Of a DNA stretch of 64,000 nt, positions 1 through 10,184 are shown piece after piece. Position numbers and translations under genes: made by a program. The notes beneath the pieces were generated by a model. That model was not told where the DNA came from. It saw nothing but the letters and a program-made list of their open reading frames with translations, and did not search any database. Source of the DNA: an uncultured Bacteroidales bacterium (lineage in GTDB: Bacteria; Bacteroidota; Bacteroidia; Bacteroidales; Bacteroidaceae). Where the stretch lies: positions 31,113 through 95,112 of the forward strand of contig CAMAFY010000006.1 of the NCBI GenBank assembly GCA_945833885.1. The letters are read 5' to 3'. The stretch's first letter is position 1, and every line of letters starts with the position of its first letter.

Positions 1-2082
1 AATGTCCTCAACCGTCAGGGCGATAAGCGTGCCGCAATCGCGTACTTTACCCGTGCCCTCACGTTCTTTTCCATCCATCACGACCTCTATAACGAGTGCA
101 ATGCCTGCTATGGTCTTTACAAAGCCTTGAAGGACAGCGACCCGAAGGCCGCCATGCGCCATCTGGAACACTATGCCGAACTGCGCGACAGCCTGTATAC
201 CCAGGACGTACAGCGGGAGATGAGCAATGCCAACGCGCGGTTCGAGGTGGCGAAGGCCGAGGCGGAGAGTGTGGCGAAGGACAGGAATTTCTGGATTCTC
301 ACGGCATCGGCGCTCGCCGTCATCCTTGTCCTCGTCGTCATTCTCGGCATCGTCGCCGGCATCAGCCGCCATCGCAAGCAGCGGGCGCGGCGTCTGCTGG
401 ACGAACGCAAGCAGTTGAGGGCGAATGTGCAGCAAATCCGCGAGGAACAACGGCGGAAAGACCATTTCTATACCGTACTGACGCACGACATCCGCACACC
501 CCTCACCATACTTCTCGGCTGTAGCGCAAGTCTGCGGCGCGGGATGGAGTCGGGCGCCAGCGTGGATGCCGAGATGCCGGACCGCATCGAACGGCAGGTG
601 GACGGACTTCTGCAACTCGTCACGCAACTTCTCGACCTGGCATGTTGCCAGCATCTCTCGCCAGTCACCAAATACAGCCATGGCAATGTGCTGCCCGTGG
701 TGGAGATGCTTGCGGAAGGTTTCAAGGACATTGCCCAGCAGCGCCGTCTCGAAATACGGGTGGAGGCCGATGCCGGAACGGTGGAAATGGACTTCTCGCC
801 CGACCATTTGCAGAAAATGCTCCTCAACCTCCTGTCGAACGCCGTGAAGTATGCCCTGCCGGAGACGGAGGTGAGGGTGGATATCGCCCACGGCGCCGAC
901 GGAATGGCGGTATTTCGCGTGACGAACGTCGGACCCGGCATCAGCGAGGACGACCTTCCCCACCTGTTCGACATGTTCTATTGCCGTCCGAAAGCCGATA
1001 GCATGTATTCGAGTGGCGTAGGATTGTCCATCGTCGACCGGCTGGCGAAGGCGTGCGGAGGCCGTGTGGAGGTGGAGAGTGCCGAACCTTCCGCCACCAT
1101 CTTCCGCCTCACGCTGCCGATGAGGCAGAGGGACGTGGAGATTGTGCCGATGGTGCCGGAGGATATCGACGGGATGGCGGAGGTGCTGCGTTCATACCCC
1201 CTGAAACCGAATGTGGAGGATGTGGCGGAAAGTGCGGAGCAGGAGCCGGCAGAGACGGGGAAAGACCTTTTGGGTACGGGGGATGAGGAGGACGAACAGC
1301 GGCCGATTGTGCTCGTCGTTGAGGACAACCCCGAGATTTTCCGCCTGCTCGACGATGCGCTCGGCGCGGAGTTCCGGATGATCTATGCCGCCAATGGCGA
1401 CGAGGGTCTCCGCTTGGCGCAGCAGGTTGTGCCCAATGTGGTGATGACGGACCTGGTGATGCCGCAGACCGACGGCTTTGAAATCTGCCGCCAGTTGAAG
1501 ATGTCTGACGTGACAAGCCACATACCCGTTTTCGTCATTACCGGGCGTGCCGACCATGAAACCCGCATGAAGGTGCTGCAACTTGGGGCGGAAGCCGTAT
1601 TGACAAAGCCCTTCAAGGTGGAGGAGGTTGCCGTACATTTGAGGCAGACACTCCGCCAGCGCCGCATACTTTATAACTGCTACAAGGCGCGGCAGTCCAA
1701 GGAAGTCCGCCACCGTCAACCCATGCTTTCGCAGGCAGACTACGAGTTTATGGAGCGCGTCGACTCGTTGTCGTTGACGCTGATGGCGGCATGCCAGTTG
1801 TCGGTTGAGGAACTTTCGCGGCGGTTAGGCATGAGTTCGCGGCAGTTCGGGCGCAAGATCAACGCGCTGACAGGCTGCAGCGCCATCGTCTACATCACGC
1901 AAATCCGTATGGGGCGTGCCATGAAACTGCTGAAGGATACGGAACTTCCCGTGAACGAGATCATGCTGAAATGCGGCTATGATTCGGCCTCCAATTTCAG
2001 TAATGCCTTCAAAATCGCCGTAGGTTGCAGCCCTACCGCCTACCGCCGCAAGAAACAAAGCGAAGGTAAGGAGAAAGAATAA
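1..2082 (+). CDS. Hybrid two-component regulator, TPR / histidine kinase / receiver / AraC (5' partial)
   Basis: The frame is open from base 1, so the start lies outside the window; the TTG at 127 in the ORF track is not the true start. About 693 residues are visible. Residues 1-90 look like the end of a TPR or coiled-coil sensor region. A membrane helix follows at about 97-121. The dimerisation H-box 'THDIRTP' puts the phospho-acceptor His near 162. The HATPase N-box 'LLNLLSNAVKY' is near 275 and 'NVGPGI' near 310. A receiver domain starts near 435 with phospho-Asp 484 in 'MTDLVMP', and an AraC-type HTH ends the protein. One polypeptide thus senses, relays phosphate and binds DNA. The TPR sensor without beta-propellers differs from carbohydrate HTCS proteins. 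The ligand and targets cannot be told from here. Confidence 0.9.
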   Translation, partial: NVLNRQGDKRAAIAYFTRALTFFSIHHDLYNECNACYGLYKALKDSDPKAAMRHLEHYAELRDSLYTQDVQREMSNANARFEVAKAEAESVAKDRNFWILTASALAVILVLVVILGIVAGISRHRKQRARRLLDERKQLRANVQQIREEQRRKDHFYTVLTHDIRTPLTILLGCSASLRRGMESGASVDAEMPDRIERQVDGLLQLVTQLLDLACCQHLSPVTKYSHGNVLPVVEMLAEGFKDIAQQRRLEIRVEADAGTVEMDFSPDHLQKMLLNLLSNAVKYALPETEVRVDIAHGADGMAVFRVTNVGPGISEDDLPHLFDMFYCRPKADSMYSSGVGLSIVDRLAKACGGRVEVESAEPSATIFRLTLPMRQRDVEIVPMVPEDIDGMAEVLRSYPLKPNVEDVAESAEQEPAETGKDLLGTGDEEDEQRPIVLVVEDNPEIFRLLDDALGAEFRMIYAANGDEGLRLAQQVVPNVVMTDLVMPQTDGFEICRQLKMSDVTSHIPVFVITGRADHETRMKVLQLGAEAVLTKPFKVEEVAVHLRQTLRQRRILYNCYKARQSKEVRHRQPMLSQADYEFMERVDSLSLTLMAACQLSVEELSRRLGMSSRQFGRKINALTGCSAIVYITQIRMGRAMKLLKDTELPVNEIMLKCGYDSASNFSNAFKIAVGCSPTAYRRKKQSEGKEKE

Positions 2083-2108
2083 AAAAAGTCCGCAAGGGGA
2101 TTGCGGAC
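2081..2108. terminator. Hairpin after the hybrid regulator
   Basis: GTCCGCAA and TTGCGGAC form a perfect 8-bp stem around GGGGA directly after the stop codon. The run of seven A lies on the 5' side, so the T-tract is correct only for minus-strand transcripts. On the plus strand it is a stem without a U-tail. Confidence 0.4.
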
Positions 2109-2614
2109 AAAGATTGGAATGAAAACAGAAAAAGACGGGCAGAATCACAGTTATCACGGAAGGGAAAGACGATGAGAGACAGGGGGGAGCCGGGGGAACA
2201 GGGAAGGAATTGTAAGGGAAATTCCGGAAGCCGCCACGAGCATACCGGCATACCGACAAGTCCGTCCCCCGTTCGTGTGCAATACGGTTCCCGGGAATGA
2301 AGGCGGTGGTAGCCGCACATTCCACCACAATAAGCCATGCTCCGCACCCGATGTCGCGGCAACGGACACCTCCGTCAGGGCATAAACCACGTAATGTGTT
2401 TGATGAATATCAATTTTTTTGCCGTTGCCCACCCCTTGTTGTTGCAATAAATCGCGTATATGTGCGTTAATAAACAAGGAAAATTCCGAGGTTTCGTACG
2501 CCTTGTCGCGTGAAATCTTGCAAACGGAGAGCGCGGGCTGGGGAAATGATTGTGCGGTTTCCGCATGAAAACCTCTGCCAATTCCAATTATAGAATCCGC
2601 CAAAACACTACAAT
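2109..2614. other. Intergenic, no gene seen
   Basis: About 500 bases between the regulator and the flippase. The ORFs here are antisense or out-of-frame and show no family features. No tRNA and no clear TAnnTTTG promoter were found. The segment near 2170-2340 is GC-rich and may hold an eroded short-period repeat, but I could not phase it convincingly. Confidence 0.5.
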
Positions 2615-4144
2615 TTGTCGACAGAAAAAAAAGATAAGGAAGCCAGTATCGCCCGTGTACTCAAATACACGGGCATGTTGGGCGGCGTACAAGGGCTGTA
2701 TGTCCTGCTGAGCATTGTGCGTAATAAACTCACATCCATCCTTCTCGGTGTCGGCGGTGTGGGACTCATTGATATGTACAACCGTACGGCCGACCTGATA
2801 TGCAGCAGCACGAATCTCGGAATATCCTTCTGTGCCGTGCAGCATATCGCCGAACTTTATGACAAGGGAAAGGATGCCGGAGGTGCGCCCGTTCCTGCCC
2901 GCGAAAACCCGGAATTGGTGGAATATATCCGTCTTGTGCGGTCGTGGGTGGCGTGTACCGCCCTCGCAGGTTTCCTGCTTACGTTGCTCCTTGCCCCGGT
3001 TTGGGCCTACATCTCCCTCGGTTCGGCGCGGCATTCCAGCATGGTTGTCGTGCTTTCTCCCCTTGTAGCCATCCTCATCCTTTCAGGTGGCGAGATGGCC
3101 ATCCTGCGTGCCTTGCGGCAACTGCGGACCATCGCCCTCATAACCATTGTCGGGGCCTTCACCACACTCCTGATAACCCTGCCGGTATATTGGGTGATGG
3201 GGACCACGGGCATCGCTCCGGCGCTGGTGGCGGCGGCAGGAATGCTGTTGCTGATGCAATGGTATGCCGCACAACGTGTGGTGCCCTATCGCCTCACGCT
3301 CGGGTCGTGGCGCTTCCTCAAACGCGGATGCTGGATGTTGCGGTTGGGAGTAGGATATGTGCTTACCGGCATCGTCTGTTCGGGATGCGAACTGTTCGTG
3401 CGCTCCTATATCGTGTATTATGGCAGCATGGCCGATGCCGGACTCTTCGCGGCAGGACTGACATTGACCGTAACCTACACACGGCTGGTGTTCACCTCCA
3501 TGGATTCCGACTATTTCCCACGCCTTTCGGCAACGACGGGTGACGTACAACGGCAGAACATCGCCATCAACAGGCAGATAGATGTGCTGGTGTTGCTGAT
3601 GGCACCTATGTTGATGGCTTTCAGCCTTTTCCTGCCCATCATCGTCCCGCTGCTGTACACCCGCGACTTTATGGAGACCATCCCCATGGTCTATGCCGCC
3701 CTTTTCTATATGTTCTTCAAGGCAATATCCTCGCCGGTGGCGTATCTTTCCCTTGCCCGAAACCGCAGTAGGCTGTATTTCTTCGTCGAGGTGAGTTACA
3801 GCCTGACGTTCCTCCTGACGGCCATCATCGGTTTCCGCCTGTGGAGTGTCGTAGGTGTGGGCATCGCCCTTTCGATAAGCAACTTCGTATACCTTGCGGT
3901 CGTGTGGATTGTCTACGGAAAATCTTTCGGTTTCCGCATGAACGGTGCCACCCTTCGCCGGTGTTTCCTTTACTTCTGCATCCTTGTTGTGGGCATCGGT
4001 TCCTGCGCTCTTGGTGGCGGAACGTGGCAGTCCTATGCCGTGGCGTCGGCGGCCACCATCGCTTCGGCGGGACTTTCGGCGCTGTTGCTCAAAAAAGAGG
4101 TGCCGATGCCCAAACGTTGGCGCAGGTTTCTCAGCAGGAAATGA
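2615..4144 (+). CDS. Polysaccharide flippase-like membrane protein (Wzx/MATE superfamily)
   Basis: A 509-residue polytopic membrane protein with about 12-14 hydrophobic helices. The N-terminal 'KYTGMLGGVQGLYVLLSIVRNK' style helix followed by 'GVGGVGLIDMYN' is typical of lipid-linked oligosaccharide flippases. Such proteins move undecaprenyl-linked sugar units across the inner membrane for O-antigen, capsule or exopolysaccharide. An in-frame TAG at 2591 means the longest start is the TTG at 2615; the first ATG, at 2674, would cut into helix 1, so TTG is preferred. No ribosome-binding site is obvious, as is usual in Bacteroidetes. No glycosyltransferases lie next to it, so it is an orphan and its substrate is unknown. 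The family call is good; the substrate is a guess. Confidence 0.8.
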   Translation: MSTEKKDKEASIARVLKYTGMLGGVQGLYVLLSIVRNKLTSILLGVGGVGLIDMYNRTADLICSSTNLGISFCAVQHIAELYDKGKDAGGAPVPARENPELVEYIRLVRSWVACTALAGFLLTLLLAPVWAYISLGSARHSSMVVVLSPLVAILILSGGEMAILRALRQLRTIALITIVGAFTTLLITLPVYWVMGTTGIAPALVAAAGMLLLMQWYAAQRVVPYRLTLGSWRFLKRGCWMLRLGVGYVLTGIVCSGCELFVRSYIVYYGSMADAGLFAAGLTLTVTYTRLVFTSMDSDYFPRLSATTGDVQRQNIAINRQIDVLVLLMAPMLMAFSLFLPIIVPLLYTRDFMETIPMVYAALFYMFFKAISSPVAYLSLARNRSRLYFFVEVSYSLTFLLTAIIGFRLWSVVGVGIALSISNFVYLAVVWIVYGKSFGFRMNGATLRRCFLYFCILVVGIGSCALGGGTWQSYAVASAATIASAGLSALLLKKEVPMPKRWRRFLSRK

Positions 4145-4248
4145 CGGGAAAAACGGAAGTGGGGAAGAAAAATGCGGACGAATGTAAGAAAGAGTGCGCA
4201 AAAATCGCGTGAAAATATAAAATTTTCGTAAAAAAACAACGGAAAAAC

Positions 4249-4279
4249 TTGTATGCGCGTATAGAAGATGTTAATTTTG
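4249..4279 (+). promoter_or_regulatory. Promoter of rimP-nusA-infB
   Basis: TTG (4249-4251), exactly 20 nt, then TAATTTTG (4272-4279) followed by C. This fits the Bacteroidetes sigma-ABfr consensus TTTG-N19-21-TAnnTTTG. Expected transcription start is near 4286, giving a leader of about 55 nt before rimP. Confidence 0.8.
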
Positions 4280-4340
4280 CAATCGAATAAGTTCGTGAGG
4301 GGCTCGTGAGACGCTCCTCACTTCTTTTTAATAGTTAGAA

Positions 4341-4808
4341 ATGATCAGCAAAGAACTTGTCAAGAAACTTGTCGACCAATGGCTGGACGATAAAGAGTAT
4401 TTCCTTACCGACCTTACGGTCAGTGCCGATAACCGCATCGTGGTTGAGATTGACCACGAGGAGGGAGTGTGGATAGAAGATTGCGTCAATCTCTCACGAT
4501 TCATTGAGGACGGCCTTGACCGCGATGCGGAAGATTTTGAACTCGAAGTGGGCTCTGCGGGCATCGGACAGCCGTTCAAGGTGCGTCGCCAGTACGATAT
4601 CCATATCGGAGACGACGTGGAGGTCCTTACCGCCGAAGGGAAGAAATTGGTGGGAGTGCTCGATAATGTGGATGAAACAGGCTTCACTGTCGTCATCGAA
4701 GAGAAGGTGAAACGCGAGGGAGAAAAGCGTCCGCATATCGAAGAAGTGGAGCATCGTCTCGATTTTGACAAAATAAAGTGGACGAAACTGCACATCGACT
4801 TCAAGTAA
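4341..4808 (+). CDS. rimP: Ribosome maturation factor RimP
   Basis: A 155-residue cytoplasmic protein needed for late assembly of the 30S subunit. The N-terminal alpha/beta domain includes 'FLTDLTVSADNRIVVEID' and 'CVNLSRFIEDGLDRD', then 'LEVGSAGIGQPF', the RimP hallmark near residues 68-80. The C-terminal SH3-like domain runs from about 85. The length matches the family. It lies 20 bp upstream of nusA, the order conserved in many bacteria (rimP-nusA-infB), and shares the promoter at 4249-4279. The start ATG at 4341 follows an AT-rich leader. I see nothing unusual in it. Confidence 0.95.
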   Translation: MISKELVKKLVDQWLDDKEYFLTDLTVSADNRIVVEIDHEEGVWIEDCVNLSRFIEDGLDRDAEDFELEVGSAGIGQPFKVRRQYDIHIGDDVEVLTAEGKKLVGVLDNVDETGFTVVIEEKVKREGEKRPHIEEVEHRLDFDKIKWTKLHIDFK

Positions 4809-4829
4809 GAAAAAAAGAAACACAATATA

Positions 4830-6110
4830 ATGGCAAAGAAAGCAACCCAAGAACCCGTTCAGTCACTCATTGAGACCTTCAGGGAGTTCAATGAGACGAA
4901 ACAGATTGACGAGACCACCTTGCTGGGTGTTCTCGAAGAAAGTTTCCGTAGCGTCATTATCAAACTCTTCGGTGGCGACGAGAATTACAACGTTATCGTC
5001 AATCCCGACAAGGGAGATCTTGAAATCACACGCAGCCGTGAAGTAGTGGCAGACGACGAAATCGTCGACAACAACCGGCAGATTCCCCTCTCCGAAGCCA
5101 AAGAAATCGAAAGCGACTTCGAAATCGGTGAGGAAGTTACCGAACAAGTGAACTTCGAAAGTTTCGGACGCCGCGCCATTTTGACGCTTCGCCAGACACT
5201 GGCAAGCAAGATCCTTGAACTGGAACACGAAACCCTTTACAACAAGTACAAGGACCGCGTCGGAGAACTTGTGACCGCTGAGGTCTATCAGGTGTGGAAA
5301 AGCGAGACACTTCTCGTTGATGCCGACCACAATGACCTGCTCCTCCCGAAAAATCAACAGATTCCCCGCGACTTCTATCGCAAGGGGGAGAACATCCGTG
5401 CCGTTATCTACAATGTGGACAACGCCAACGGTAACCCCAAAATCTACGTAAGCCGAACCTCTCCCTCCTTCCTTCGCTGCCTGCTTGAACTGGAGATTCC
5501 CGAAATTGCCGAGGGTGTCATCCGTCTGGTCGACGTAGCACGCATCCCCGGAGAGCGGGCAAAGGTCAGCGTCGCCACCAACGATGCCAACATCGATCCC
5601 GTAGGAGCCTGTGTCGGTGTCGGAGGTTCCCGCATCAACAGCATTGTAAAAGAACTTCACAACGAGAGCATCGATGTGATTCCTTACAGTGAAAATACCG
5701 AACTTTATATCCAACGTGCGCTCAATCCTGCACGTATCCTTGAAATAAATGTCGACACCGAGAAGAAAAAAGCCGAGGTGTTCCTTGAACCTGACCAGGT
5801 AAGTCTGGCCATCGGAAAGGGAGGTCAGAACATCAAACTCGCCTCCATGCTCACAGGTTATACCATCGATGTCTTCCGAGATATGAATGCCGGACAGGTA
5901 TCTGACGACATCAATCTCGATGAATTCAGCGATGAGGTGGACCAATGGGTGATTGATGCTATCAAGGAACTCGGATTCTCGACCGCGAAGGATGTGCTCA
6001 AGGCTCCCAGAAACATGCTTATCACAAAGGCTGACCTCGAAGAGGAGACGGTAGATCATCTGCTCTCTGTCCTCCGAAAGGAATTCAAGGAGTTTGAAAA
6101 CAAGGAATAA
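4830..6110 (+). CDS. nusA: Transcription termination/antitermination factor NusA
   Basis: A 426-residue RNA polymerase-binding protein that modulates pausing, termination and antitermination. The N-terminal RNAP-binding domain spans about 1-125, an S1 domain about 130-200, then two KH domains with GxxG loops 'GVGGSR' (near 268) and 'GKGGQN' (near 330). The tail 'QWVIDAIKELGF...ADLEEETVDHLLSVL' is a short helical segment; the longer acidic repeats of enterobacterial NusA are missing, as is usual outside that group. It sits between rimP and infB in the conserved order and is probably co-transcribed with rimP. Confidence 0.96.
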   Translation: MAKKATQEPVQSLIETFREFNETKQIDETTLLGVLEESFRSVIIKLFGGDENYNVIVNPDKGDLEITRSREVVADDEIVDNNRQIPLSEAKEIESDFEIGEEVTEQVNFESFGRRAILTLRQTLASKILELEHETLYNKYKDRVGELVTAEVYQVWKSETLLVDADHNDLLLPKNQQIPRDFYRKGENIRAVIYNVDNANGNPKIYVSRTSPSFLRCLLELEIPEIAEGVIRLVDVARIPGERAKVSVATNDANIDPVGACVGVGGSRINSIVKELHNESIDVIPYSENTELYIQRALNPARILEINVDTEKKKAEVFLEPDQVSLAIGKGGQNIKLASMLTGYTIDVFRDMNAGQVSDDINLDEFSDEVDQWVIDAIKELGFSTAKDVLKAPRNMLITKADLEEETVDHLLSVLRKEFKEFENKE

Positions 6111-6225
6111 GCCCAGCACTTCTTCCCTGCTTACTGTCGCAGTATAAAACAGATTTTCCTTCAAAGTTCAACGAAAATCCCCCGGAATAACGCTCCGTAC
6201 GGATGCCACGGGCGGAATTTTCATG

Positions 6226-6320
6226 CAACTTTGTCTTTCAGCAGGCTCAGAGCCTCCGCGGAACGAGGATGAAAGGTCCGAACTTCTGCACGGCAAATGG
6301 GCCGATGACTCATCAAACTC
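6226..6320 (+). promoter_or_regulatory. Possible structured leader and weak promoter of infB
   Basis: The 236-bp nusA-infB gap is long for this operon. CAACTTTG at 6226-6233 is one base off TAnnTTTG but has no -33 partner. Downstream, AGGCT-CAG-AGCCT can pair (6243-6255), and GGTCC can pair with GGGCC farther on. This is tentative evidence for an internal promoter or a regulatory leader; I do not recognise a known RNA family. Confidence 0.25.
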
Positions 6321-6346
6321 CACCTTTCCACCTAAAATATTATTAA

Positions 6347-9055
6347 ATGCGTCTAAGCAAAGTTACAAAAGATTATAACGTAAGCCTTCAGCGTGTGGTT
6401 GACGTTCTTCTTGAGAACGGCGTCACAGTTGAGCCTAACCTCAATAGCAAGATCGACGATAAGTACTCAGAACTATTCGCCGAAAAGTTTGGTGCCGACA
6501 AGGCACGTAAAGACCAGGCCGACAAACAATTCCAAAGTCGTCGGGAAAAGCCCCAGCAGCATTCCGCACATGTGGAGAAGCCTGCAACAGTCCAGGCTGC
6601 GCCTGCGGAGGAACCCGTCGAAAAGACGGAGACTCCCGTAGAGAACGGTGCCAAAGAAAAGGGTCAAAGCGTGGAGAACGTGGTTGATGCCGATGAGAGA
6701 GAGAAGGAAATCCCTGAGCAGATTCAGGAAACGGTTTCCAAGAAAAAGGAGGATATTGGCTCGGTAAGCGAGGACGGAGTGTTCAAACTCCACTCCACAC
6801 CCTCCCTTGACGGACCGAAAGTCCTCGGAACCATCGACCTCTCTTCTTTGAATCCCAATACGCGTCCTGCAAAGAAAAAGGAAAAGAAGAAGGCTGGCGG
6901 ACAGCAGCAGAACGGCGGAAATGCCGCCAATGGCGAGAAGAAGAAGCGCAACCGCGTCGGTCGCGAACGCGTGGACATCGCCGCAGAAAGCCGCAATGTG
7001 CAGGGTAACGCACAGGGCGAGAAGAAGAAAAAGAACCAAGGCAATGGTGGAGGTGGTGCCAACAATCAGGGCAACCGCCAGCAGAATGCGAATGCCCAGA
7101 ACGGAAAGAAGCGCGGAAAGAACCAGCCCAAGCAGGAACCTCAGCAGATCAGCGACGAGGATGTTGCAAAGCAGGTAAAGGAAACGCTGGCCCGTTTGCA
7201 GGGAAAAACCAAGGGCGCCAAGGGTGCAAAGTACCGCAAAGAGAAGCGTGAGGCCGCTCGTGAAAGGGCAGAAGAGGAAATCATGCAGCACAATGCTGAG
7301 GCCAAAGTGCTGAAACTTACCGAGTTCGTCACCGCCAATGAGTTGGCGACCATGATGGATGTTCCTGTCACAAAGGTCATTGCCACCTGCATGAGCATCG
7401 GCATTATGGTCAGCATCAACCAGCGTCTCGACCAGGAAACCATTGACCTCGTTGCCGAAGAGTTCGGCTTTTCCACCGAATTTGTCAGCGCGGAAGTCAG
7501 TGAGGCCATCGTAGAGGCTGAGGACCGTGAGGAGGACCTTGTGGAGCGCGCTCCCATTGTTACCGTCATGGGTCACGTCGACCATGGTAAGACTTCTCTG
7601 CTCGACCATATCCGCAATGCCAATGTCATTGCCGGTGAGGCCGGAGGTATCACCCAGCATATCGGTGCTTACAACGTCCGTTTGAAGAATGGTCGCGAGA
7701 TCACTTTCCTGGACACTCCCGGACACGAAGCGTTCACTGCCATGCGTGCCCGCGGTGCTCAGGTGACGGATATCGCCATCATCATCATCGCTGCTGACGA
7801 CAATGTCATGCCCCAGACCAAAGAAGCCATCAACCATGCTGTGGCAGCCGGTGTGCCAATCGTCTTTGCCATCAACAAAATCGACAAGCCCGGAGCCAAT
7901 CCCGACGCCATCAAGACGACGTTGGCATCCATGAATTTCCTCGTAGAGGAGTGGGGTGGAAAGTACCAAAGCCAGGACATTTCCGCAAAAAAGGGGGTTG
8001 GAGTATACGAACTCCTTGAGAAAGTCCTCCTCGAGGCCGATATGTTGGAACTCAAAGCCAATCCTAACCGTAACGCAACGGGAACAGTCATCGAGTCATC
8101 CCTCGACAAAGGCCGTGGTTATGTCGCCACCGTCCTTGTCAGCAACGGAACGTTGCGCCAGGGCGACATAGTGGTTGCCGGTACAAACTACGGACGTGTG
8201 AAGGCCCTCTTCAATGAGCGTGGACAGCGTATTACGGAAGTAGGACCGGCACATGCCGCAACCTTGCTCGGCTTTAACGGCGCACCGCAGGCCGGAGACC
8301 AGTTCCATGTCATGAGCACGGAGCAGGAGGCACGCGATATTGCCGGAAAACGTCTGCAACTCCAGCGTGAACAGAACTTCCGTACTGCGAAGATGCTGAC
8401 GCTCGACGAGATCGGACGCCGTCTGAAGATTGGAGATTACCAGGAACTCAACATCGTTGTCAAGGGCGACGTCGACGGTTCCGTACAGGCACTTTCGGAC
8501 TCCTTCATCCGTCTCTCCACAGACAACATCCAGGTGAACGTCATCCATAAGGGCGTAGGCCAGATTAGTGAGAACGATGTCACGCTTGCCGCCGCCTCAA
8601 AGGCCGTAATCATCGGCTTCCAGGTCCGTCCTTCTGTCGGCGCACGCAAACTTGCTGACCGCGAAGGCGTAGATATTCGCCAGTACTCCATCATTTACGA
8701 TGCCATTGAGGAGGTGAAGGAGGCGATGGAAGGCATGCTTAAGCCCATTGTCAAGGAAGAAATCACCGCAATGGTCGAGGTTCGTCAGGTCTATCATATC
8801 TCCAAAGTGGGATATGTTGCCGGAGCCTACGTTGTGGATGGTAAGGTCAGCCGCTCCAACAAGGCGCGCATCATCCGCGAAGGTGTGGTCATCTACACCG
8901 GAGAAATCGACGCCCTCAAGCGTTTCAAGGACGATGTGAAGGAGGTTACTACGAACTTCGAGTGCGGTATCTCCCTCAAAGGTTGCCAGGATATCAAGGA
9001 AGGCGACATCATCGAGACCTTCACCGAGGTGGAAATCAAGCAGAAATTGTCGTAA
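6347..9055 (+). CDS. infB: Translation initiation factor IF-2
   Basis: A 902-residue GTPase that places initiator tRNA on the 30S subunit and promotes subunit joining. An IF2_N domain spans about 1-55 ('[19 protein letters not shown]'). A long basic, low-complexity linker rich in K, Q, N and G fills about 60-320. A second IF2_N module ('[17 protein letters not shown]') follows near 320-380. The G domain has G1 'GHVDHGKTS' near 407, 'DTPGHEAF' and 'NKIDKP', followed by the beta-barrel and C-terminal fMet-tRNA binding domains ending '[11 protein letters not shown]'. It is last in rimP-nusA-infB. The lysine-rich linker is the only variable region. Confidence 0.97.
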   Translation: MRLSKVTKDYNVSLQRVVDVLLENGVTVEPNLNSKIDDKYSELFAEKFGADKARKDQADKQFQSRREKPQQHSAHVEKPATVQAAPAEEPVEKTETPVENGAKEKGQSVENVVDADEREKEIPEQIQETVSKKKEDIGSVSEDGVFKLHSTPSLDGPKVLGTIDLSSLNPNTRPAKKKEKKKAGGQQQNGGNAANGEKKKRNRVGRERVDIAAESRNVQGNAQGEKKKKNQGNGGGGANNQGNRQQNANAQNGKKRGKNQPKQEPQQISDEDVAKQVKETLARLQGKTKGAKGAKYRKEKREAARERAEEEIMQHNAEAKVLKLTEFVTANELATMMDVPVTKVIATCMSIGIMVSINQRLDQETIDLVAEEFGFSTEFVSAEVSEAIVEAEDREEDLVERAPIVTVMGHVDHGKTSLLDHIRNANVIAGEAGGITQHIGAYNVRLKNGREITFLDTPGHEAFTAMRARGAQVTDIAIIIIAADDNVMPQTKEAINHAVAAGVPIVFAINKIDKPGANPDAIKTTLASMNFLVEEWGGKYQSQDISAKKGVGVYELLEKVLLEADMLELKANPNRNATGTVIESSLDKGRGYVATVLVSNGTLRQGDIVVAGTNYGRVKALFNERGQRITEVGPAHAATLLGFNGAPQAGDQFHVMSTEQEARDIAGKRLQLQREQNFRTAKMLTLDEIGRRLKIGDYQELNIVVKGDVDGSVQALSDSFIRLSTDNIQVNVIHKGVGQISENDVTLAAASKAVIIGFQVRPSVGARKLADREGVDIRQYSIIYDAIEEVKEAMEGMLKPIVKEEITAMVEVRQVYHISKVGYVAGAYVVDGKVSRSNKARIIREGVVIYTGEIDALKRFKDDVKEVTTNFECGISLKGCQDIKEGDIIETFTEVEIKQKLS

Positions 9056-9080
9056 GGGAAGGGCTGCATACAATCCATAA

Positions 9081-9164
9081 TGCAGCGATATAAAGCCAGA
9101 ATACAGCAATGTAGAAGGCTGAATGCAGCGATGTAAAGCCAGAATACGGCATTGATGGTTCTTG
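9081..9164. repeat. Intergenic short-period array (21-22 bp units)
   Basis: Four units of 21, 22, 21 and about 22 bp after infB. Alternate units match best: the 30-mer starting at 9079 recurs at 9122 with 28 of 30 identical bases, so a 43-bp double unit was duplicated. Confidence 0.7.
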
Positions 9165-9278
9165 GTGGTGCCACATCCATCATAAACCATTCTTTGCTGA
9201 TGCCTCATTCAGCGGACATCGCTTCTCCCTTTGGAGCGCATGTGCGTCTCAAAGTCGCGTACTTTTTTCCATGATTTC

Positions 9279-9407
9279 AGGTGGGTTCTATGAATCTCCA
9301 CCATAAATTATAGGGTCATTGTAGAGGTTTCGCTATACCATCTTTCGGCCTTTTCCGGCTGTAAACAGATTAACGCCCTCGACAAGTCTGATTTATGGAA
9401 CCCACCT
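9279..9407. mobile_element. MITE-like element with 17-bp inverted ends
   Basis: Ends AGGTGGGTTCTATGAAT (9279-9295) and ATTTATGGAACCCACCT (9391-9407) are inverted copies with 15 of 17 matches. The 129-bp element encodes nothing. A second element with the same ends is at 10452-10639. No clear target duplication is seen. Confidence 0.55.
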
Positions 9408-9492
9408 TTAATGCTTGTGGAATGAAGGGAATCGGATGATTTCCGTTCATCCTGCGAGCAAGAAGCAAAAAACAGGCCAATAAACAATAGCA

Positions 9493-10170
9493 ATGAAAAA
9501 ATTATTCTTTCCTGTATGTCTCGCTGTCGTGAGCCTTTCCATGACAAGTTGTCTCACCTCGGGCAATGGTTCCTTGTCTTCTCTCCTCTCATCTCAGGGA
9601 AGTTCCGCATCGACCATCGCCAGCAGTGTTGCAGGAGCCGTGGCAAACACCGGCACTCTTGAAAACATCCTCAGTTCTTTCCTTGGAAACACAACGCTCA
9701 ACGAAGCCTCCCTTTACGGAACTTGGACCTATCGTGGCGTGGACGTTGCTTTCGAGTCTGACAATCTTTTGGCCCAGGCTGGCGGTGCTGTCGTTGCCGG
9801 ACAACTTGAAAGCAAACTCGACAGTCAACTCTCCAAGGTTGGTCTCAAGCCCGGAAGTTGCACATTCACCTTCAATTCCGACAAGACTTTCCAGGCAAAC
9901 ATTGGCGGAAAGGCCATCAACGGCACCTACGTCTACGACGCTTCTACGCGCAAAATCACGCTGACCGCCGCGCTCGGACTCTTCAATCAGATGGCAACCG
10001 TGGGTACTACCGCCACCGGTGTCAGCCTTCTCTTCGAGGCCGACAAACTCCTTTCGCTCGTCAATGCCGGAAGTTCCCTCCTCGGAGGCGGCAACAGCAT
10101 GCTTTCAAGCCTTTCTGGTCTGGTCAGCAACTACAAGGGTATGAAGGTCGGACTTGGACTTTCCAAGTAA
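9493..10170 (+). CDS. DUF4923-type lipoprotein
   Basis: A 225-residue exported lipoprotein. The N-terminal signal 'MKKLFFPVCLAVVSLSMTSC' ends in a lipobox with the lipidated Cys at 20. A Ser/Ala/Gly-rich stretch follows to about residue 65. Then a 'LYGTWTYRGVDVAFESDNLLAQAGG' segment and a beta-rich part with 'CTFTFNSDKTFQANIGG' resemble a lipocalin-like fold and the DUF4923 family of Bacteroidales. The function of that family is unknown to me. It stands alone: infB is upstream beyond two repeat elements, and a nine- to eleven-unit 22-bp array begins 14 bp after its stop. Its upstream region contains the MITE-like element, so a promoter could lie within or next to that element. Confidence 0.7.
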   Translation: MKKLFFPVCLAVVSLSMTSCLTSGNGSLSSLLSSQGSSASTIASSVAGAVANTGTLENILSSFLGNTTLNEASLYGTWTYRGVDVAFESDNLLAQAGGAVVAGQLESKLDSQLSKVGLKPGSCTFTFNSDKTFQANIGGKAINGTYVYDASTRKITLTAALGLFNQMATVGTTATGVSLLFEADKLLSLVNAGSSLLGGGNSMLSSLSGLVSNYKGMKVGLGLSK

Positions 10171-10184
10171 AATCTCCGGAAAGA

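Noticed and set aside
2109-2614. A further 22-bp array after the hybrid regulator
   Set aside because: Some TTCC/ACCG words fall near 22-bp steps, but phase and similarity were not convincing.
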